Made by a program: the position numbers and the translations under genes. The notes beneath the pieces are model-generated. The model was not told the DNA's origin. It made no database searches and saw only the letters and a program-made list of their open reading frames with translations. From Tetranychus cinnabarinus (lineage: Eukaryota > Arthropoda > Arachnida > Trombidiformes > Tetranychidae), in assembly GCA_022266195.1 (NCBI GenBank), contig WHVY01000005.1, forward strand, positions 5,828,001-5,892,000: DNA of 64,000 nucleotides, in the 5' to 3' direction. The first letter of the stretch is position 1. Each line of letters begins with the position of its first letter. Below are positions 57,746 to 64,000 of this stretch, in pieces.

Positions 57746-60053
57746 TCGAAAGTATTAATATCTGACTTGAATCTTCAGTATTTGCAAATTTGTTAAACTC
57801 AGTTCCAAAAGATGAATTATTAAACAAGATCTATATTTTTTTTATTTAATCATTTTCCAATTTGGATCACTATTGATCAAAATTAATCTCAATTAAATTC
57901 TGCCAATTTGTTTTTTCTTAATGGATTATATTTATCTGTTCGGAAAATGTTGCAAGATTTATTCCGATGACTAGATTTAAGTACTTCTGATTAACTCAAT
58001 CAGACATTAAAGCTTCCCAATCAATAGCAATATCGCAAAGGGTGAAATCAACAGCTCATCATTCTTAATTGCTGGTTTCTAACACGAGCTTGCAATCAAA
58101 GTCAATAATAAAAAAGAATAAAAAATATTGACATTTCTTGTTGGCATTTGACGTTCATCCATGTTTCTTATCACATTTATGATCTTTAAATTATTATCGA
58201 TAGTTCAGTGTTTAAAGAGTAGGTCAAATTGAATGTTGATTATGATGAAATTGAGGAATCAAACTTGTTCAGTGTATCATTTTTATGTCAATTACAATTA
58301 CGTATTTCCATTTTCTCGCGATGAAGTATATCTTCAATTCTCGCTACAACAGCAGACCTTAGATAATTGTTCGTTCTCTTTGAGTTCCCGAATTTCCTGC
58401 TATCACTGAGAGAGATCTATCAATGCTGGTCCATGTCAACTTGAACAGGCTGAAGGATACTATCAATAGCATATAAGATTCGATGGACAGTTTTTCGATT
58501 CAGCTACAGAAAGATGTATTGTCCATTGACACAGAAACTGTTGGAATGGTAGCAACTAAGCTGATAATAGACCGCATCCAATTAGGACATAGCAATGCAA
58601 CAACAAAGTTTTGGTTTACTATGACACTGAATTGACACGATTTTTGTCTAAATGACATTGAAAGAGTTTGATTGCAAAACCAGAATGTCAGTGTTGAAAG
58701 AAATCTCTGAGAAGCTTAGTGATGCACTGGCGGGAAAAAGACGACCAAAAACATTTGACTACTATCTTACGAATCGTTGAAGATGCACATGCAAGAACTG
58801 GAACCTCTATATACTGTAGTACCTCTGTATGTTTATAATGGTTATTAAATGTGATGTAATTGTTGTCTACAAGCTGGCTTGAGAGGACTTCAGGGTTTAA
58901 ATAGTCTGATTCAAGTTGAAAAGCTTAGGGTAATTCACATCAAACGATTGCTGATAAATGAGTGGATCAATGCCAAACAACACTGAGAAAAACTTCGAAT
59001 AAATTGACCTTTGAATGGCTGCAAATTGAAGGACTGACCATTGAAGGTACATAATTTTAAGTCAACACAAATTGTACTAATAACACATTATTCCGTACAA
59101 TCGCACTTGAAACCACTTGTTATTATAAATATTGTTATTAATATTTATCTCAGTTATCCAGACGATTAAATCAAACACATATTGTGCACTTGCCAATTGT
59201 TTTCTCTCAACATTACCTAATTTATTATCATAATAATTAGATCACTTGATTTGTTCATTAATGCTGATTGAAGCTCCAACTAAAATCTGTTAGATAAAAT
59301 TAAAGACGATCTTATAATGGAGATCTTGTTCGTATTGTGTCACTAAGTAGCCATTACTCAGATCATTTGCAGGGTCGAAATTTTAAGAATCAATTTTCAC
59401 AATTTTCTAGACGTAATATTGATTATTAATACGTAATCTTGCTGATTTTAGTTAATTATTTCATTGAATTTAATATCAATGCAAGATTTCACTTTTCTTG
59501 ATTGATTTGATACCAAAAGTAGACTCAATTTCGTGAATTACTTATGCTTAATAAGACTGAACGCGATGCCTCTCGAAAAGAGTTTCATAATTTCATTTTA
59601 TTGTGTGTTCAGCATTTAACTCTAAATTGATAATAGATTCCAAATAAAGATGGAACCCTTGATTGTTTGTAAAATAAGAATTGCTAAATAAGCAATAAAG
59701 GGGATTTATTTTGATGAAAGTCACTCATTCAAAGCAGGTTCAATTTTGATAATCACCATGTTACTGAATGTATTGTCATTGGATCCCTTCCAGTATTTCA
59801 TCAATTTTTCTCGTGTTGATAAAACCCTGGTAAAAGTCCTAATGGGCAGTACATAGTTGTTGTCTTGATTGACTATCAATACAAACAAAGCTGTTTATTG
59901 TACTTAAAGGAGGCGTTTAATGGTTATCTTCGTCCGATAACTCTGATTGCCAAGATTCAAGTGAATAAAAATGTTATCACTAAAAATCTAAATATAAAGC
60001 TCAATTCTGGTAAACATTTTATTTTAGTTTTACTGTTTCCAGTTTAAACAAAA
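57746..60053. other. Intergenic with a possible Cys-rich pseudogene
   Basis: 57746-58330 is the duplicated flank of gene D. A Cys-rich frame relic lies at about 58350-58570. The last few hundred bases must contain the P450 promoter; a TATAAAG word lies near 59993. Nothing else is supported. Confidence 0.5.
58350..58570 (+). pseudogene. Cys-rich domain relic, unassigned
   Basis: One frame reads DNCSFSLSSRISCYH, stop, NAGPCQLEQAEGYYQ, stop, FDGQFFDSATERCIVH, stop, HRNCWNG. Regular cysteines, aromatic pairs and three in-frame stops suggest a decayed secreted Cys-rich domain, vaguely like chitin-binding modules. No intact start or end is present. Confidence 0.35.
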
Positions 60054-61565
60054 ATGTTTTTAATAAGTAATTTGCTGTCATCTCAGCCTCTAGTTAACAG
60101 TTTGATTGGGTTTGCCCTCTTCTGGCTGGTAAGGTATTTATTTAATACAATACAAAGGATTCGTTCATTGCCAGCTGGTCCTTGGGGTCTTCCTATTGTT
60201 GGTTATTTACCCTTTATTAAAGATGATATCTATCTTGTGTTTGACCAATTATCTAAAAAGTATGGACCAGTTTATAGTTTGAAATTGGGTTCTTTCGATG
60301 TGGTCTTGGTTTGTGATTGGCCTCACATGAAAGATGCTATTGCCAATGATGCCTTACTTGCTCGACAACATGAAGTATTTTTCCCTGGTGTGGTTGAGGG
60401 ACGTTCATTTGCTGAAATGTCAGGCGACCCTTGGCGTGAACATAGACGTTTATCACTCCATATTTTACGAGATGTTGGTCTTGGAAAGAGCACAATTGAA
60501 ACATTGGTCAAAGAAGAGGTTGACCAGTTTCTTTCCGCCTTGGAAAATAATGGTAAACCTGCCGATTTTGAAGAATGTATCTCTCGCTCTGTGACAAATA
60601 ACGTCTCAATTTTATTGTTTGGCCATAAATATGAACGTGATGATCCTACTGCTATCGCAATTTCATCAGCAAATACCGAGGTCGGTCGTAGTTTTAGCTT
60701 CGCCGGTGTAGTGGCTTTTCTACCATGGTTGGCTGAGCTTGTGTTTAAATTTGAATTGTTTAATGTGACCAGATTGAAAAAGTGCTTTCAAATCGTCGAT
60801 ACACATATTCAAGATGAAATTGTTAAACACCAGGAAAAAAATTCTCAAGAAGTTGTAGATTACATTGATGGTTATCTTGTTGAGAAGAAAAACAGAGAAA
60901 AGCAAAACAAAGTGGACGATAATTTCACCATTAATATATTGAAACGAAATGCTGGTGCATTTTATGGAGCTGGAACTGAGACTGTATCAAGTACAATGGC
61001 ATGGGTAATGGTATATCTAGTCAAATATCCAGAGTACCAAGATAAAATACGTTCAGAGATAGCTGATGTTATTGGATTTGAAAGAAAACCAGATTATGTT
61101 GACAGAAATAGAATGCCATTTACAATGGCTTTCATCCATGAAATACATCGAATCGGTTCTGTTGTTGCAAACAATCTACTTAGGAGAGCATCAAGTGATA
61201 CCAAAATCGGCAACTACAATATACCCAAAGATACTCTGGTTATCTTCAATTTCTGGTCAGTTAATCGTGATCCTAAACTGTGGCCTAATCCAGATGAATT
61301 TGATCCAACTCGTTTCCTTACTGAAGATGGAAGTAAAGTAGTGAAACCACCTCATCTTATACCTTTCAGTGCTGGTAAAAGGAACTGTCCAGGTGAAAGT
61401 TTAGCCAATGTTGAACTGTTTTTGTATTTAGTTTGTATGTTACAAAAATATCGTGTCAAAGTTAAACCAGGAACTAAAGTTTCGACTGAAGCCATGTTTG
61501 GTTTATCAAGGCGTCCATCTCACTTACCAACTTTCATCTTTGAGAAAATTTCCAATTCCAACTAA
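60054..61565 (+). CDS. Cytochrome P450, CYP2 clan (possibly CYP392-like), intronless
   Basis: Single exon, 503 aa, the normal length for a microsomal P450. Residues of about 10-30 form the N-terminal membrane anchor (LVNSLIGFALFWLVRYLF), followed by the proline-rich hinge LPAGPWGLPIVG. The C-helix motif WREHR is at 127-131, the oxygen-binding I-helix GAGTET at 305-310, the ExxR pair EIHR at 363-366, then FDPTRF, and the heme loop FSAGKRNCPG at 438-447 with Cys445 as iron ligand. All catalytic residues are present. It is a heme monooxygenase of the endoplasmic reticulum, receiving electrons from P450 reductase. The CYP2-clan look (PAGPWGLPIVG, HEIHRIG) and the mite-like setting suggest the xenobiotic-metabolising CYP392 group of spider mites, but subfamily cannot be set by eye. 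The ATG at 60054 is the first in frame and gives a complete anchor. Confidence 0.95.
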   Translation: MFLISNLLSSQPLVNSLIGFALFWLVRYLFNTIQRIRSLPAGPWGLPIVGYLPFIKDDIYLVFDQLSKKYGPVYSLKLGSFDVVLVCDWPHMKDAIANDALLARQHEVFFPGVVEGRSFAEMSGDPWREHRRLSLHILRDVGLGKSTIETLVKEEVDQFLSALENNGKPADFEECISRSVTNNVSILLFGHKYERDDPTAIAISSANTEVGRSFSFAGVVAFLPWLAELVFKFELFNVTRLKKCFQIVDTHIQDEIVKHQEKNSQEVVDYIDGYLVEKKNREKQNKVDDNFTINILKRNAGAFYGAGTETVSSTMAWVMVYLVKYPEYQDKIRSEIADVIGFERKPDYVDRNRMPFTMAFIHEIHRIGSVVANNLLRRASSDTKIGNYNIPKDTLVIFNFWSVNRDPKLWPNPDEFDPTRFLTEDGSKVVKPPHLIPFSAGKRNCPGESLANVELFLYLVCMLQKYRVKVKPGTKVSTEAMFGLSRRPSHLPTFIFEKISNSN

Positions 61566-63059
61566 ACTTGAATGTTTCTTATGTTAATATTTGTGTATCA
61601 AAATGATTTTTAATCTGATGAACTGACAGAATGTTAATTTACCATTTGTTCAAATAATCATAAACTTTCAGCGCAAAATTAAATCGATATTTTTTGACTG
61701 TAAAATAGATTCACCCTCATTTCATTTGGGATAAACACTAGTGTCAGTATCACTAAATGATTCCATTTCAAGTGAACTTAAGAGTCTGATAGCACACATT
61801 TTAATATTGATATACTATTAATAATTTAATTCATAAGATAGATGATGGACTCGGGACTAAAGCCGTGAAATGCACAAAATTGAAGGAATGGGAAATAGCC
61901 AATTAAGACAATTTCAAGTCATTTGATCAGGGAAATATTGAAACGTATTTGCAACTATGCTTTTTGAAAATTATTTTATTTTATCAGATTATTTGATAAT
62001 GCATATCGGAAAATACATGAAGCTTCGTAGTTGAAATAATTTCAAACCATGTTTTGAATGCGATTGCACTTAAATATTTTTGGTTTTTTGTTTTATACAC
62101 TTGAATATTTTGATGAAATCACAGGGTTACTGATCGAAACAATATTTTTGCTATTATTTTACATTCTTTTGGTGATATGGTTACTTTTAATTTTAATAAC
62201 TTTTTTGTCCCTTTGGGTCGTTTGTATTGTTTGTTTGATGAAAAGCAATTGAGTTTTTATTTTTAGTTCATTGACTGTTTCAAGGATCATGATCAATAAT
62301 CTTACCTGTTGAATATGATATTGATATGGGTTAATACAAACGGTTTAAAATCTTAATATCTTTTCGAAGTTGCTATGGCCTATCTGACTATCGATTAATG
62401 TTAGTTGATTACATTGGCTGAACGTTTGATAAGTCAATTTACTGTTTATTTATGTAAATAAGTTTTATGCCAAATATTGACACTGAAAGTTGTGGTTTCA
62501 TTGATAATAAAAAATGTATAATTATTATTAAAATATTAGAAAAAATTTATTGATCACAGAAAACTTTTTATACAATTTTTTTACAGTTTCACTATAAACT
62601 TGGTTTTGGATGGTATTGGTTCAAATTTGGTTCATGACATTCAGAGGTAGGAAACAATTTAATTTGACTGCGGATCAAAATCAAAATGATCATTTTTTAG
62701 AAGACATAGTTGACATTGACTGAAAAATGTAGATTTTTGAGAAAAATGAAAGTGGATTGGCAAACGAAGGCTCAACAGGAAACAGGAAATTGGATGAAGA
62801 CTGGATATGCAAAAATTTGCATAATTTGATATTGTCTGAGGCAAGGCAAGGCTAAATATTGGCAAATGTTTAAAGTAGTCTGTCTGTGGCTATCTTCAGG
62901 TTTATGGCGAAACATTTTTTAGCGAATTTCAACAAAAAATGAGAATATCTATAAAATTAAGAAATGCAGGTAAGTTTACCCTGTTAATAAAAACATGTAT
63001 CTCTACTCGACTTGTCTGGTTAGTAAACACCTAAATAATTAAGTTACAATTTTGTTTGC
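61566..63059. other. Intergenic, no supportable gene
   Basis: 3' flanks of the P450 (+) and GAK3 (-), which converge. AT-rich; short open frames only (for example a hydrophobic one at 62058-62252) without support. Confidence 0.6.
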
Positions 63060-63903
63060 TTATCGACCGAGCCCGAAACCAGCTCCACCACCGATTCCTT
63101 TGACTCCTGCGGCTCCAGCGGCTCCAGCAGCCTTCTTGAATCCACCAGCACCAGCAGCACCGGCTTTACCACCAACAGCACCTGCGGCTCCAGAGGCGAA
63201 TCCCTTTTTACCACCAGTAGCTCCACTCTTGAATCCAGAGGCTCCAGCAGCACCAGCAAAACCTCCTTTAGCTGCTTTTCCTCCAACAGCACCACCAGCA
63301 GCACCATGAGCAGCAGATTTGCCGAATTTGAAACCTTGGCTCATTCCGAACTTCTTGACTACACCGATCTTCTTGTTGTAACCAGCTCCTCCAGCCTTAG
63401 AGAAACCTCCCTTGGAGCCAAACTTTTTACCGAAAGCACCAGAAGCGAAACCACCCTTAGAAGCAGCACCCTTTGATCCACCAACAGCTCCTTTAGCGCC
63501 ATAAGCTGCACCTCCCTTTGCTCCTTTTGCACCAGCGGCATAACCAGCTTTTCCAGCCTTTGCACCTTTAAAACCGGCAGCTGCCCCACCAGCTGCTCCT
63601 CCTTTATAAGCACCGAGTCCTGCACCAGCTCCACCAGCGATTCCTGATTCGGCACCTTCTAAATCAGCTGATACATCTCGTCTTTCTCTTTCCAAAGCTA
63701 CGTCTTCTTCGCCATCGAAAGTTTCTTCAGCATCGAATTCCTCTTCGGCACGGACAAATTGAACACAAAGTATAAGAGTTGAGGCAAAAAGAGCGAATAA
63801 CTGAAACCAGAAAAAATTGAAAAGTAAAATTTGTGGAAAAAGTAAAAATCTCATGTTAGTTAAACAATAATAGTTGAACGATATTTACCAATTGCTTGTT
63901 CAT
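63060..63903 (-). CDS. Secreted Gly/Ala/Lys-rich protein, diverged member (GAK3)
   Basis: Two minus-strand exons, 63903-63889 and 63800-63060, 251 aa. The first exon is again a 15-base piece (MNKQL) finishing its signal peptide in the next (LFALFASTLILCVQFVRA). An acidic segment (EEEFDAEETFDGEED), a dibasic site RERR (43-46), and a Gly/Ala/Lys/Ser body follow. The core GVVKKFGMSQGFKFGK is unchanged from GAK1 and GAK2, and the stretch after it is collinear. The two internal introns of GAK1/GAK2 are absent. The C-terminus ends GGGAGFGLGR. It lacks the duplicated flanks, so it separated earlier. Confidence 0.85.
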
Positions 63904-64000
63904 GTTGATTATTTGTGGTACACAAAAAGTTTTCACTAAAATGTAGAAAAGTTAAAGTTATTAAAAATAAAGAGTTTTTTGTTGATTTGAATAGTTTGTT
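63904..64000 (-). other. GAK3 leader region
   Basis: Leader upstream of the ATG at 63903, cut by the window end. No core promoter visible within the window. Confidence 0.4.

Noticed and set aside
1..64000. CRISPR arrays, bacterial operons, tRNA or rRNA genes
   Set aside because: None seen; all supported genes are eukaryotic in structure, and no tRNA or rRNA signature was recognised by eye.

Overview
This is eukaryotic DNA. It is AT-rich, the genes are split by mostly short GT-AG introns, and no bacterial features are seen. The gene set (Sidestep-like Ig receptor, NKCC cotransporter, LZIC, AFG1 ATPase, intronless CYP2-clan P450, secreted Gly/Ala/Lys-rich proteins) suggests an arthropod. The compact genes and the P450 fit a mite, perhaps a spider mite (Tetranychidae). 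The species is inference only.

Left half (1-36 kb), single-copy conserved genes. The 3' part of a Sidestep-like Ig cell-surface receptor covers 1381-14489 (+), with a 10.2 kb intron. A gene-poor stretch follows, holding a broken copy of the first exon and upstream DNA of the AFG1 gene (20.16-20.63 kb). LZIC is at 21176-22145 (+, 5 exons, 190 aa). A full Na-K-Cl cotransporter is at 23683-32128 (+, 16 exons, 1078 aa). The mitochondrial ATPase AFG1/LACE1 is at 33959-35808 (-, 8 exons, 449 aa). All exon joins keep the reading frame. Two Tc1/mariner-like MITEs lie here, one after LZIC and one in a cotransporter intron.

Right half (36-64 kb), a recently shuffled accessory region. Two unrelated gene families alternate: (a) an unrecognised family of secreted, N-glycosylated, probably GPI-anchored proteins (intact at 37759, 52062 and 56699, +; broken copies near 36.4, 41.7 and 47.2 kb); (b) secreted proteins with a signal peptide, an acidic propeptide, a furin-like site and a Gly/Ala/Lys-rich body (40985-39917, 55265-54201 and 63903-63060, all -). 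The first two of (b) lie in a ~2 kb direct duplication and differ by only three residues. Between the copies sit a complete but dead Merlin (IS1016-type) DNA transposon with long TIRs and an 8-bp target duplication, an almost perfect 557-bp inverted repeat, and two MITEs. An intronless cytochrome P450 (60054-61565, +) lies near the right end.

The conserved genes act independently: axon guidance or adhesion, ion transport, beta-catenin-related regulation, mitochondrial proteostasis, detoxification. The most novel content is the interleaved array of families (a) and (b). In (a) the N-terminal half is variable and the C-terminal half almost constant.
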